A stretch of DNA of 64,000 bases from Hymenolepis diminuta (Eukaryota; Platyhelminthes; Cestoda; Cyclophyllidea; Hymenolepididae), in contig CAADRB010000001.1 of the NCBI GenBank assembly GCA_900708905.1, positions 750,004 through 814,003 of the forward strand, read 5' to 3'. A model generated the notes under the pieces. It was given only the letters and a program-made list of their open reading frames with translations. It made no database searches and was not told where the DNA came from. Both the position numbers and the translations under genes were made by a program. Below, one piece after another: positions 1 through 13,100 of the stretch (its first letter is position 1; each line of letters starts with the position of its first letter).

Positions 1-1974
1 GGATGAGTTCGAATTTTTTTAAATATTCATGGTCACTTTCCGAATAAGTATCCTAATTCTGACTTCTTTTCAGCCTTGCGTCGCCACCTTTTACGACCTG
101 CAAACCCAATAACCCCAGTTCCAGATATAAAAAAGAGCAAAATGAGAAAGAATACACAAAGTTAGTTAGGTGCCAAACCGATTTCAAATATGATTTTGAA
201 GTATACAGTTGGATCAGTAATAATATAAGACTAGTGGAAATATGGCAGACAAAAATATTAAAAATGTTATTTTCTCAAGGAGAGATATTTAAAGACTATT
301 CTTTTCTTACATACATTTCTTTTCTTACTTACATTTTCTTATAATATGCGCCATATTTACTGAAAATGGAAGACTTCTACTGTTATCCTTTTGGACGGGA
401 AAAAAATTGAAATTGTGTTAATTTCTCATCATATAATAAACCCATTTGTGTCCCTTATTCTTATTGTGCAGACTTAAGATACTGTTTACTAGTCAAACGA
501 TTGCTAGTTAATATTTTTTAGATGTTCTGAATTACCATTCGTATTGAATTTTGAGGTAATGGGTTTCTTGCAATCCCCATGTGTTCTCAACTTCATGAAA
601 AGCTCCTGTAAAAAGGAAATGCTTCGCTGGAAATGTATCAGACGACCGGAAATACATACTATATTCACCTTAATGGTTATTTTTATGGAAAGGAAATTGC
701 TTACAGATTTAAATATGAAATTAATTTCGCTTATAAAAGCAGACATTTGATTTAAGACTTATGTTCAAGTTGGATTAGAAAGTTAATTTATAAACTTCCT
801 GTAGATCCGGTATCAACCAACATGTGGGAGTTTATTGCCACTTTTTAAAATTAGTTTGTGGTGTTATGTCGCCTCTGGTATAAACTGAAACTGTAGTCAC
901 CATATCATTACGGGCTCAATGTTTCACTGTGGCTACAGTTACTCAGGTTCAGAGGGAAGAAGGGAAAAGACCTGAAGCTCTAACAATGGTCCCCCTCCTT
1001 AAGAAACTAAATTTGCTTGTATAAATTTTTAATAAGAAAGAAATTTTTGCAGTCTTTTTAACTAATAGTCTGATCAGTGTTGACCTTGCATACTCAAGTG
1101 CGAACTTTAATAACCCAACAATCAGTAATGCAGTGCACGAAGTCTGTGGACGTTGCTCGAGTGTACGAAAAAATATTCGATTGGATTTTCTAACGGTTTT
1201 GAATTCGTTCAATTATATTTCGTCTCTTACATGCAGCCTTTTTACTAACTGCTTCAACAGACGATTGGAAATGCATGTTTTTTCATCTCGCTTGACCATT
1301 TATTGAATGGTAGGAAGTTATTTTAGCGAACACCCAATGAGAAAAGCAAAAATTCACATGGAATTCTATATTAGAATTAAAAGGCAAGTAAGCATTTAAG
1401 ATTGGTTTTTAAAGTTTGCGATAAAAAGTTGATTGACTTCTGCCGTAGGACCTCACACATTGCAACGAATAGTTAGATGCTTTACTTATTCTTTGGATCA
1501 ATTATAATCTACGATGTAGTTATACAATTTAAAGACGTTTTAACGAAGAAATAAATTAAATAATCTCTGTTTTAAAACTTACTATTCTCAAAAATCCTGA
1601 TATGAAAAATCGGTGCAAGAATTTTTCTACTCCAGGTTAATTATTTAATATCCGATAAGCAAGTTGTACATTTGGCTGATGAGTCACAGAATTTAGTCAG
1701 TTGAATTGAAATATTTGCTAGATTGAATTTGTTTGAGAACCTGTGGCAGTTTTATATACAGTTAAAGATGTGGGTTATGGTATTATAAGCGTGGATCTGC
1801 CGAATTACAAAGTTGATGCTCATCGGTTCACTTCTAGTGATTTCGATGGTCAATCACATTGGCGAAATTTGGTCAAGAAGAATGGTGATGCAATTCGGGC
1901 TTTTTATGATGATGGATCTGGATATCTTCTCTTAATTCAAATCAAAGGTTCAAAATTTTCCCAATACTTTTAAA

Positions 1975-2190
1975 AAAGTGTATCCGTGAGGCAATGTTTA
2001 ACATGAATGTCTGTCTAGTCAGGGTTAGTGGGATCAATGTCCATCGGAACACATTAGTATGTATAGCCAACCATCCTGGCTAATTTTAGTCTAAACATGG
2101 GCTTCTCGTAAGAGCGGGTTCAAGATATCTTCTCTCTGCCAAAGTCAAATATTGTGAATGCTTCTAATGGAATTGAAAAGTGTTTTTTTT
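1975..2190 (+). repeat. SINE-like copy, old
   Basis: Degenerate head, then GCCAACCATCCTGGCTAATT and a tail AAAGTCAAATATTGTGAATG, CTTCTAATGG shared with the copy at 17040-17240. Another probable old copy lies just upstream at about 1743-1960 (CATCGGTTCAC, GATGGTCAATCACATTGG). Confidence 0.5.
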
Positions 2191-3747
2191 TACATTTTTA
2201 TGCAACCCGGGCTAAATATATCGTTGGGGCGTCTTTGAAGGTTGATTTTCTGAAGTAAAAGTTTACTGCCACGTCTTTGTAGGTCCGTAGTGTATCAGCC
2301 GATCGATGGACTACCGTACAAATAGTCTTTTATTTAATTATTAATCATAATAAATGACTTTTCCTCACTTAATTTTCAAGTTTAACTTACACTTCATTTT
2401 AACTTTGCTTATGCTCTTAGTATCATAAAGCAGCGAAAATAATGTGCAAGATTTTTCATGATGCACTGACCTGAGTGCACAGCACATTCATTTTAATTCT
2501 GTGAATTTGGGTGGTTTGTATGTGCATTCAGAGCTTGAGTGTGATCTCTCGCTCAAATGAACTTTCCTCATCGTTGGCTCACACACTCACTTGGTAGTCT
2601 TAACCACATCTAGCATTCGTAGTGGTGAATTTAGTCCGAAAATGAATTTAGTAAGTTTACACAGGTTTCCTCATCTGCATTATAGTGACCTTTCCTTATG
2701 TCTATATTAAACTTGCTGTGTGAGGTTGATTCTAATCCCTCCGACCCTTTGTTTAGTGGGGAGTGTGATTATATTTTTCTTGCAGACAATTTTTGCTGGA
2801 TTTGAAATGCTGGATACTCTTGGTAGCAGTAGTAGTAACTCGTAGAAGTAGGGGACAATATTTCGTTACCAAATCTGATCTGTTTTCATTATGAAATATG
2901 ACACCAAGCATCCAGTCAGTTGAATGACAAAACATGAGATCATTAGCAAGTAGGATTGCATAATTTATTAATTAAATATATATGAAGGACAGGGGATAGC
3001 AAATAGGAACAGCCCAGCTTTATTAGAGGCAAGATACCATAATGAGTTGAAGTAGGTTATCCAACTGTTTACATAAATGTAATACATTTTTCCACTAATT
3101 GGAAGGAGATCCAAATCTCCATCATACTATACGATTCTGACTAGGTTTTTATAGATCTAAACCATTAAAACAGTGTCTTCTAGTATTCATCTGCAGATTT
3201 TTCTTTACCCAGGAACCCTAATTTACCAAATCATATATTGATTGTAATTAATTTTTTCACTTAGTCGTCTAATCCAGTGGTTAGATATCGAGTTTCAAAT
3301 TAGTCCTATAATAGAAAATTGTATTCTCTCATTATCAATATAACTCTTAGTAAAGCGAACCATTTTAGCTTTTTAATCGTGGAAAGGGCCTAAGCATGAT
3401 GTACAGTTGAATTATTCAGATAATAGAGTTCAAGGTATCAAATTTTCACTTACTAATTAATTAATGCAGTTTTTTGTAAAAGTTCGAATTTCCCCAGGGT
3501 CCGATCTCTGGCTCTCTGAATGATTGTTACTTTTCACTGTCTTCGGAATTGATTAAAGTGAAAGCTTCTTGTCATCTCTAATTATATCAATGGGGAATAC
3601 TTTGGTTGCATTATCCACTATAGAGCCTTAATAGCTAAGCCAAAAAGTCCTTAAACCAAGACGTTCATAAAGACTAATGAATTTAAAGATTAAAGTTATT
3701 TGTAATGGTTAATATCTAATGGACAATGTCTCGAGGGATTAGAAATA

Positions 3748-4780
3748 TCAGGTTGTAACAAAAGTTCTGCTTATTTTCTAAATTCCAATTAAAGTGAAAA
3801 TTTTGTCAAAATATATATATTTAGTGTTCAACATAGTCACCATTCTTATTAACTACATCTTGCCATAAGCTTTCTGATTCCTTCTTCATAGAATTTAGCC
3901 AGTTTGAACTCAAAAAAAAAAAGAAAATAGCTTCATTTCGACCTCTTCTCTTGAAGTAAGCCTTTGTCACATTAAATGATCCTGTAAGCTCCTGAAAAGA
4001 TGAAAATCGGTTGGTGCAAGAGAAGATGGGGAGAATATGGTGGATGATGCATGACTTCCAAGCCAAATTCTTCAAGAAGATTTTTGGCTGCTCTTGAATT
4101 GTGGGGCCTGGCATTGTCATGGTGCAGAACCACTCCTTTTCGATTTACCAAAGAAGGCTGTTTTTCCTGCAAGATTGCTTTTAAACGAGTTAGCTGCTGA
4201 CAGTAAACTTCAGATGTTATTGTTTGATTGTCGTCCACTAGTTCATAATAAACAATTCCCTTCAAATCCCTCCATACACGTCATCAAAAGAACTTGTTTC
4301 GGGTGCAATCCCGAATTGTTTCAGTTGTGGAATTGGCTTTGAACTTAGCCACCGCCTTTTGCGCTTAGCATTGTTTTAAAGAATACACTTCGTCGGTGTG
4401 AGTTGTGATTCGGTCTAAAAAAGGTGTCTGAAGTTCACGGGAGCTCAGCCTGAAGTCATCCTTTTTGAAATCACCTGCAGAAAACCACCTTCTGCAGGTC
4501 TTTTCATTCACAACATCATTTCCATAAGTGTCTTTGCTGCTGAGCTTGCCGTATTTCCTTGATGAAATTCAGTCAAATGTGCCTGATATGCTCTTTATTT
4601 GGAGTGTACATTAGAGCTAGAAATATTTATTATTAAGGATAATTGTCACACAATCTAAAAGAAGAAATAACATTTCATTAATTAGCATAGATAAACATGC
4701 AACCTTGACAAGCTAAATTGAAGTAATCGTGCCCTAAACACATAGCTCAAAAATTGGACAGAACTTCTGTTACAACCTGA
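3748..4780 (-). mobile_element. Mariner-like element 1, dead, with terminal inverted repeats
   Basis: Near-perfect 22-bp inverted repeats (21 of 22 match) bound 1,033 bp: the left begins TCAGGTTGTAAC at 3748 and the right ends GTTACAACCTGA at 4780. TA precedes the left end; TT follows the right end, so one copy of the target duplication has mutated. The minus strand encodes transposase pieces: TCRRWFSAGDF-type helix-turn-helix remains, then GIVYYELVDDNQTI, VVLHHDNARPH and, in another frame, SLWQDVVNKNGDY. The catalytic Asp of the SDYHLF box is replaced (LLHQPIFIF) and frames are broken, so it cannot move itself. Confidence 0.92.
3972..4265 (-). pseudogene. Mariner transposase fragment (middle part)
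   Basis: The 97-residue open frame contains YCQQLTRLKAILQEKQP, NRKGVVLHHDNARPH and MHHPPYSPH, typical of mariner transposases around the second catalytic Asp. The third catalytic Asp is lost, and the C-terminal part continues in a different frame to about 3821. Confidence 0.9.
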
Positions 4781-6714
4781 TTGTTACACAAGGTCGAAGT
4801 AAATACTCATCGTAATCAGGAATTTTTTCATTTTCCCTATCCCCTTGTAAAGAATGTACTTATTGAAAGCTTCTAGTCATTTCTCTATCCTACTATGGGC
4901 TGTAAATGACCGTTTGATCAAACGGACTTAATGGCTTGTTTTTCTAAAGATACTATTATCCATTCCTATTCCAGTAACCAGTTTTATTTCCTGAAGCTCC
5001 TGGACGATGGCTCCTTTAATTGTCATTATAAACCCACATGTGAAAATAAACTACTTAAGCTCTGATAGGATCCAAATATCAGATTACTTCCTGTCATATT
5101 TGTTAGAGAGCTAATATGAATTTATTACCAGCATTTTCGTGAGATTTTCAAGTGAGATTTCATTGGTGCTTTTCAACGTTAAAATATTCCCACAAATTTG
5201 CGTTAAATGGAAATTTGAAGCCTCGCATTAGAAGTGGGTAATGGGAGAATTTATCCATCTTGTATTTTTTTAACTTTTAAACTCTTTCTCCTAACTGAAT
5301 CTACAATTAGAAAATTGCTGTAATAGTCCGTTAAATTAAAATATTAATATTAGTTTGTTGTGTAATTGGAAAAACAATTCCTGTACTGAAGGATAAGAGA
5401 ATTTATATCCCATTTTGAGACTAATATGTACGTTTGATTTGAGGTTTCCTTGATATTTAAAACACTTGAATTTGAGCACCGGTTGCGTAATGTTTAACAG
5501 GCTCATTTGTAAGATCAAAGGAAGTCGATGATGAATTCACGGTATCAGAATAATTTGACTTCATTTGAGTGTGTCAGTGGCCCAGTGAACAATATGAGAT
5601 TATGAAAATTTAGAGTTCACGTGATCAATCGTCGTCGATAATTTGATGTGGATGACCAACCGGTTAGACTAATTGTGGTCATCAAGAGAGGAAGGGAAAA
5701 TGCGAGTTTCTTATGAGTGCGGCTCCAAAATAACTTCTGTATTTCCAAATTATGTGTTGCTAACAATATTTATAATGGGTTTGGGAATTTTTTAAATTTG
5801 ACTTCTACATTCTTCAGAGTGTTCATAATGTTAAGTTATAAAGTTTGCAAATTCAGATTTTCAGAAATTGACTGTTTTCTAAAGCCGCAGTTACTCAGAC
5901 ACCAGGAAAATGAGGGACAACACCTGCGACTTAAGCTGCGTTTTTTGTCAATAGATTTGGTTATATTGAACTCGATATGTAGCAACTACCTGGTTAACCA
6001 ATGATTGCATCGATAAATTTCTCATGAGTGGTTTTAAATATGCAGGCGTGAGGATGGAAATCCAATGATCGATAATTCAGTACACAAGGAACGAAGCCTA
6101 TGAACTTGGTTCAGTCGCATCGAAACATTCGAATCGGTTTTCTAGCAGATTACCAGGTTTTTTTGTCTGAGATGTTCAGAATTTATTGACCATATGGATA
6201 AGTTAAGTGATTGGTCATGCTATCGCGGTTTATTTGTGCCCTTAATGGCTAGATAGTTTGACAAGTATTCAGATAATCGAATGATCAAAATCAAAACCTA
6301 CCGGTTTGCTTACGGTGATATCTATGTTTAAATAAAGTTTTAAGTAAGAAATACTTTTAAAGCATCTTTATGGAAATACTCACACATTCAGTATTTCATT
6401 ATTCGAATATCTGAATACTCGTTGAAGGTAAAATGCTTATGAATTTGCCGACTTATAGAACAAGTGGAATATTTCTCAATATATTTCTCAGTTCATTTAC
6501 TTCATTCCAAATTTGTATAAACCTCATCATTTTCATTTATCACTATTTTAAATGGCGTTGACGATCAGAGAACAAATGAACAACGTAAAGTTGGTGTGAT
6601 TATAACTTGAGATTTACCTTCAAAATTAGTGTTTATTCTTAAATCACCTTTCATAATATCTAAAAAAATACATTTAGGAAAACGTTTTTCAGCACTCATC
6701 TTGAATAACGGGGT

Positions 6715-6890
6715 GGCGTCCTGGAGCTCCCTTGGTGAGAGACTCGAATTCTGTCATTCTCTATATTAACTAAGCTTAACCAGTGCGGTTGGCCATTCCT
6801 CTCATTAGGTGTGTGTCAGTGGGAACCGAACCCGTGACCTCTGATACGAAAGATGAGCGCGGTGATCAATGCACTTTCTTCGCACATCAA
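6715..6890 (-). repeat. tRNA-derived SINE-like copy, best preserved
   Basis: Read on the minus strand: an A-box-like region, then a B box GGTCACGGGTTCGGTTCCC (6821-6839), then CACACACCTAATGAG, GGAATGGCCAACCGCAC and TGGTTAAGC. Other copies in the window share these blocks in the same order. Confidence 0.75.
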
Positions 6891-6989
6891 TACTCATATA
6901 TCTTATAAATATATATAAACTATTAGAGCTTTCTGTAGCACTGATTCGCAGTAAACAAAGTGACTTGTTTTTTTGTTTCTACCTTGTAG

Positions 6990-7187
6990 GATGAGCAGAC
7001 TCCGCTACACATCGCCACACTATGCGGATGTGCAGAGATGGTGTACCTTCTGTTGAAGTTTGGTGCCGATCCCAATACAGCAACACGCGATGCCTACACT
7101 TCTCTCCACATCGCTTCCAGGGATGGCCGAGCTGATATTGTCCAGTGTCTTCTGGCTAATGGAGCAGACCCTGATGCAAGAACTAAG
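6990..7187 (+). CDS. ANK: Ankyrin exon: two ANK repeats
   Basis: A 198-nt, phase 0 to 0 exon, exactly two 33-residue ANK repeats. It starts DEQTPLHIA after a ccttgtag acceptor and ends DARTK before gttagt. By comparison with vertebrate ankyrins (DDQTPLHIS...) these correspond to about repeats 15 and 16. The second repeat reads YTSLHIA instead of the usual TPLH. It is the first ankyrin exon visible in the window. Confidence 0.94.
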
Positions 7188-10100
7188 GTTAGTTCCGTTG
7201 AAATCTTGAAATGTTTCAGGCTTCTATTGGTCTTCTATTAAAGAACTATATCCGCTAATGTATGACTGTCTTCATTGATATCGTCACTGCTGTCCACTGA
7301 AGTATACTATAGGTACAGTTACTCTGAACTAGAAAAGTTGAGACCTATAGCTCAAACTATGATTAATTTCTCTTATTGAGAAAATGCAACCGTTTATGTA
7401 AAGCTTGGCCAAAGGGGTTTGATTGACTGCTTTGTTAGCCAGCAATATAGCTATGAGGAAACGCCATTTCCAATTATGATAATGAAGAACAGTTTTCGAA
7501 AAAGAGGCATGAACTGTGTTCACGTCGGAAATATTCTATCCCGTCTCCTATCACTCGCGCGTTAAAGACCTCCCTCAAATGACCATCGAAATACACATTA
7601 AACATTAAATCGAGCGTTGATAGAGAATGTTCAAACTAAGCGATCCTACTGTTGTAATGAAGGAACATCTTATAAGCGAGTATGCCTTCATACGTATGCA
7701 TTCATATAATTTTTAGAGTTTTTACTGAATGACAATATAAATAATCAAGCTTTAAGTGGAATCCCTTTCAAAGATTTCCTATCGAATACAATGTAATATA
7801 CAAGATACAAGAACTATGGCAAAGGTTTAAGTGTTATGATTTCCGACAAAAAGTAAAAAAAAATTTATTTTTGATAAGGTGTTCTTTAACGTACTATCTC
7901 ATTCCCTAATGTTTTAGAGTGTATAAAGTGGAGGTAAGTTGGTTAGCTCCCCTTCAGGTCAATGGCATAAACAGGATAGTACTGTGGTTGTTGGCGAGTC
8001 ACCCAATTTATTGAATAAAAGTTGTGTGTACACTCATGTATAATTTCATCAAATGCTTTCCTCATGCCAAATCAGTTGTGAATCCACAAGAACGCCTACT
8101 ATTCTAGCTTAATGTTCTCCGAGGTTTTGCTATGAGCATCCCTTAGATTGACTGCTGTGAGCGTTTTATATATGGGTATAAAAATATGAGCGGTAGCTTT
8201 TAGGTTTGATGATGTGTGATTCAGCTCTTAAAATAGTTCCCTTTTTTTCTCTTTGTATCTCAGTTCAAGTGAAATTATCTTTTCCCAGGGGATCGCTTTG
8301 CTCCATTCCAGTAGTAATAACGAGTGGCTTGTAATCCGATTTAGCTAGTCTATATCGTGCCTATTTGTTTATTCAGTCTTGGTAACTGTCTCAGTTTCTG
8401 ATTCCAAAGAATCTGCCAATGTTTAAGCTTCCCATTTAATGAGGTGAATCATTCAGATAATTGAGGCTCTTTACAGATAATCGTTAATCATCACAGCAAA
8501 TAAGATTTACCGCGTAAAGTATTAAATCAATTTAGTCTTGAAATCATATCTTCTAGTTACCTTTCGGGCCACTTTGGCCTTAATATTATTGTATTCGTTG
8601 GCTTTTTTCATATACGAATGTTTGCATTCATTTGCACTCTCTTAATCTCATTCATTTCTAAATCATCTGATTTTAGAAGCAATTGACTAAGCTTAAACGA
8701 TCAGACAGCGAAACTGCTTCCATATTTCGAGTTAAAAAGCTGTTTATTTGATTATGACGATATCGTGTTCAAGATATCGGGACGATTCTAACTTATTTAA
8801 ATGTTAGCACGATTCACTAGAGTTACCTCATGGTAGTAAATAATCATTATTGTTCAATGCACGGCAAAAATTTTTACAAGTTTTAATCATTGGATAGCAT
8901 CTGAATAAATGAACTAAGAATCAAATTCGATAAGACAAGTAACGTGACAGATTGTCAACAGCAAACGAGTAATGAAATCAGAACTTCACAAGACTTACTT
9001 TACTTGAAAGCAGGAGTACCAAGTTGTTTGTATTTTCAAATGAGTTCATTTTGTGATGTCGTAATGTTCAAGTAGATGAGATTAACGGCAATACATTTGG
9101 CATCATGGTAGTATTAAATATATTTCACTGCAGCGTGGCTTTAGTCCCCTCCATCTGGCTTCAAAGCGTGGACGAGCAGAGGCAGGACGAACACTACTGC
9201 AAGTAATGCGTGCCGAGGCGGTCAACGCGGTCGGTCGAAATGGTCTCACACCTCTTCACATGGCTGCTCATTACAATCACGTCCAGCTTGTCCAACTGCT
9301 ACTGGAATTCGGCGCTGATCCTGACCGGGCTGTAAGTGTTTTTATTTTGTTTATTGTGGAGCTATTTCTAATGATACTTCATTTTGCTTATTCGAATATT
9401 TAAAACTAAAATCGATCGTGGGTTTATGTGTGCTGGCAGTGCAACAGTTAATGTATTCATGTACCCGTCTACATATTCAGAGGTCACGGGTTCGATTCCT
9501 TATTAATGCACACCCAGTTCCGGTCAAGTCTTCTAATAAGAAGAGTGGCAAATTTCGAATCTCCCACTATGATCTTTTCCTCTGTCCAAATTGAGCATTG
9601 GGCTTAGGAATTTTGTGATATTGTACCTAAAATGTAGGTAAGAACTCTAAGATCTATTCCTTATACATATATGATCTTAGCATCTGGAGATGGATGAGAG
9701 TATTGTACTCAATTTTAACTAGGTTAAGGATGGGATATTTTACTCTTTCAATCAGTTTTTTGTAGGTATATTATCTGTATAAGTGGATTTTGGTTATAAG
9801 AAGAATGGAAAAGACCCGTAGCTCAAATTACGGTCTTTATCTCCCTTTTTTAAAGGTGGGAAATTTCATCCACCAAACGTTTATGAATTACGCTCAAGCC
9901 TTGAAAATATCAGATATCTCTGCCTTATAGTTGCATAACCTTTATTTATTAGAATTATCTGAAAATGTGTGGCAAAATAATGTGTCTATTATTTTCTGTC
10001 ATTTTCAATTAACTAAATGCGTTAATCAGCAAAGGTTTTTACAGGTACTTAACAGAATGGAGAAATTCCTCAATAAGCAAATTTTTGAATAAGAAAATGA

Positions 10101-13100
10101 TAGTGCATGTTCTGTTCTTTATAATTTTTGTAGAAACTTGATCGGACTTGTTTTCTACTCCTATGAAACACATTTAAAAATTTCCGTGGTCTGTACGAGA
10201 ATTTAATAAAATATATCTCAAAATGATGTTATTGGCAACGAGAGTACGTCTTGTGTACTGTATGATCAACCACGTTGGTTGAGTTACTAATCAAGGTGGG
10301 GGTAGCAGATTATGAGTTTCTTATAGGATCGACTACTCGGGGATACTTCCCTGTCGGAAGATTGTTCCTTTCAAAGGACTTGTTGCTTTTCTCGTAGCGA
10401 AGTAGTGTCTCCAATCTTTTCAGAAAAATTGTAAAGTTTTTCCCTGTTTTCAGACTGCGTAAGATTATGTTAAATAATACCAGTTAAATGTATTTCTTCT
10501 TATACTATCTCTTGAAAAAATTTATTCTAACTTTTCAATGGACCATCTGCGAGCCAAATTGTTAAATATTTCAAAGCGGCCATTATTGGGGAGCCAAATT
10601 CATTGGTGGAGATTGATTTCAAGCGTAAAAATAACTGAAACCCATCCTTATATGCCTTGATTAAGGATTAGACATAGGTATATATTTAGATTATATTTTA
10701 ATGACCATAATGACAGTTATAATTAACGCTTTACTGAGATAGCATTGAAGCCGATTATTTCTCTACTAGTGGCAATCTGAATTTCATTTCCAGTATCGTT
10801 ATTTGAGATTTGTTTCTTGGCGCTGGCAGTAACTACTCTNNNNNNNNNNNNNNNNNNNNNNNNNNNNNNNNNNNNNNNNNNNNNNNNNNNNNNNNNNNNN
10901 TGTTGAATGAGTCGCTTCGTGAAAAGGGCAATCAACGTGGACGTAGTACAAAAATCCTGAGTCTTAATAATTAAATTTTTACTATCTTCAGGTTGATAAC
11001 TTGATTAAAGTACGACAGTGCATTGATTTCCTTCATAATGATTTTCTACCATAAGTAATTTATTATCGTGTATTAATATTATGAAGATCATTTATGATCT
11101 TGATCCCCTTTGACCCTTGTTCTATAACGGGGTTGTTAGAAGGAAACCGAGTTGTCCGATTACTTTGTTTTTTCTACAAAGAATGAAATTATGTCGACTT
11201 CCGAGTGAATGACTGAGAATGGTGGGGAACAGACGGACTAATCACTATGTGGATATTTTCAATCCAACTGAGGGTTGCAGCCTAGGTATTGATTGTTATT
11301 TACACCTGTCATGCTCTCATCAACTTCAATTAGTCAGCTACGGAGTGGGAGAATGACTAGTGTCTGCAGATTATTTGTGCTATACTTTGTTGACCTCCTA
11401 TCATTTGTTTCATTAAACCCGTCACATTTTCATCGCATTTCTTTTACAGGCGAGCAACGGTTATACCGCCCTACACATAGCGGCCAAACGGAATCACCTG
11501 GATATGGCATCTCTCCTTCTGGCTAACGATCGAGACCCCAAGAAGAGCACAAATCGAGAATCTCGCTGCGGCTTCACACCTCTGCATTTAGCTGCACAGG
11601 AGGGCAACGCTGATATGGTTGGTCTTCTTTTACTCAACGGAGCTGATGCTGAAAATAAGGCTAATGTGAGATCTTATTTCTTGCTACTTATTACATATTG
11701 TGAAATGCACACGCTAAAAATCCTGAAGAACTCTTTAGGGCACACGTCTTGGTCAGATCACATTTTGCTACAATTCCATGCAATGGGTGATGCGATTAGG
11801 CGTATTTTCCAGTGTCCCATTTGAACAGACTGCACTCGTGTTTTATATTTTTGCATTTGCAAGCAGCAAACTACTTTTATGTCCTCCCTTGTCACTTTTA
11901 TTGCTTAACTGGTGTATGTTAAGTGAGGAATTTGTCATACTACAAGTTATTAGTGATGCCACACCATAGCTGAATCTTACAGCTTAGTTGTGTTAAATTT
12001 TTAGTATTCGGGAATAGTCCTTAGTTCGAAGTGAATTCCCTAGTTAAAAACTTAACTAACAACACTTATTAAAATAAAGTAATAGATAGTTGAATTATAA
12101 CGTTATTTATTTATTTTGCTATCCGTATGCATGCATGAGTGTGTGCAAGATACCTTTTATATACTCTAGGTCATCGACTTGTGATATGTAATTTTCCTAT
12201 GCTGTTTTCTGTTCACTATCACTTTGTTATTTGCCGATAAATCGCCATCTGGTTTAAATTTCTCCCCATTTTCTCAGCTGTTTCTATTTTTCACCCTTGA
12301 AACCATTTTCGACACATCCAGTCCCCTATTCCCACTAAACTTGAATCACACATGGCCTAATATTAAGACAGTGTATTTAAATGCACCGTTGTGGGACCTT
12401 TCCTAGACTTGCATATTGTATGCGTGAATTTTCTGCTATATAGGATACGTGTACTGGTGACACAGCGACCAATGTGATTGTATGCTAAATCAGAGGTCAT
12501 ATGTTCGATGCCCGCTGGTGCACACCTAATCTGGCTGATAAGGGGAGATGTCAGAAATCGATTTTCTCGTCATAGGTGCTCCATGATGTCAATCATCTTC
12601 CCAAGATAAATGTTGGAAAGCATTTTCTTTAATGTGAATGTGTAAAGTTTATGTACACAAAGGGTTGTCGTATGGGGGATTCTCAAAGAAGCTGTTTGAT
12701 GACAATTTTGTATGGGTACGAGCTAATACTAGTACAGGGCTGTATCGTCGCCAATACATCATTAAGAAGTCACTGATATTGATTTTAGATTGCCTCTGGT
12801 TATTTTTTTGGTTCTTCTACCTAATCACCGTCATTTTTTCCTGACTCTTTACAGAACGGTGTGACCCCGATGCATCTGGCAGCTTTGGAGGACCATGTAA
12901 CGGTGGCCCAACAATTGGTACAAGAAGGGGCCAAGGTGACAGATGTGACCCAAGCTGGCTACACACCCCTCCACACTGCTTGCTACGCTGGACGTCTCAA
13001 TATGGCGCGCTTCCTTATTGCCCTGTCCTCTTCGGATATCAATGCCAAGACATGTTCTGGTTTTACCCCCCTTCATCTGGCTGCACAACAGGGCCACTCG

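Larger units (their letters stand above)
1..6989. other. Upstream intron of the ankyrin gene, repeats only
   Basis: No ankyrin-like exon was seen. It contains SINE-like copies (about 1743-1960, 1975-2190 and 6715-6890), the mariner element at 3748-4780 and otherwise unassigned AT-rich DNA. An AG at 73 followed by an open frame is not convincing as an exon. Confidence 0.6.

Noticed and set aside
74..340. Open frame after a ttcttttcag acceptor at the left edge
   Set aside because: The acceptor is good but no frame resembles ankyrin, and the longest frame becomes AT-biased and ends in low-complexity sequence. Phase with the unseen upstream exon cannot be tested.
1743..1973. 76-residue open frame
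   Set aside because: Its DNA aligns with the SINE-like family (CATCGGTTCAC, GATGGTCAATCACATTGG), so the frame is incidental.
9482..9499. Perfect tRNA B box, possible tRNA gene
   Set aside because: No cloverleaf could be drawn around it; the same block recurs in the SINE-like copies, so it is a SINE remnant.
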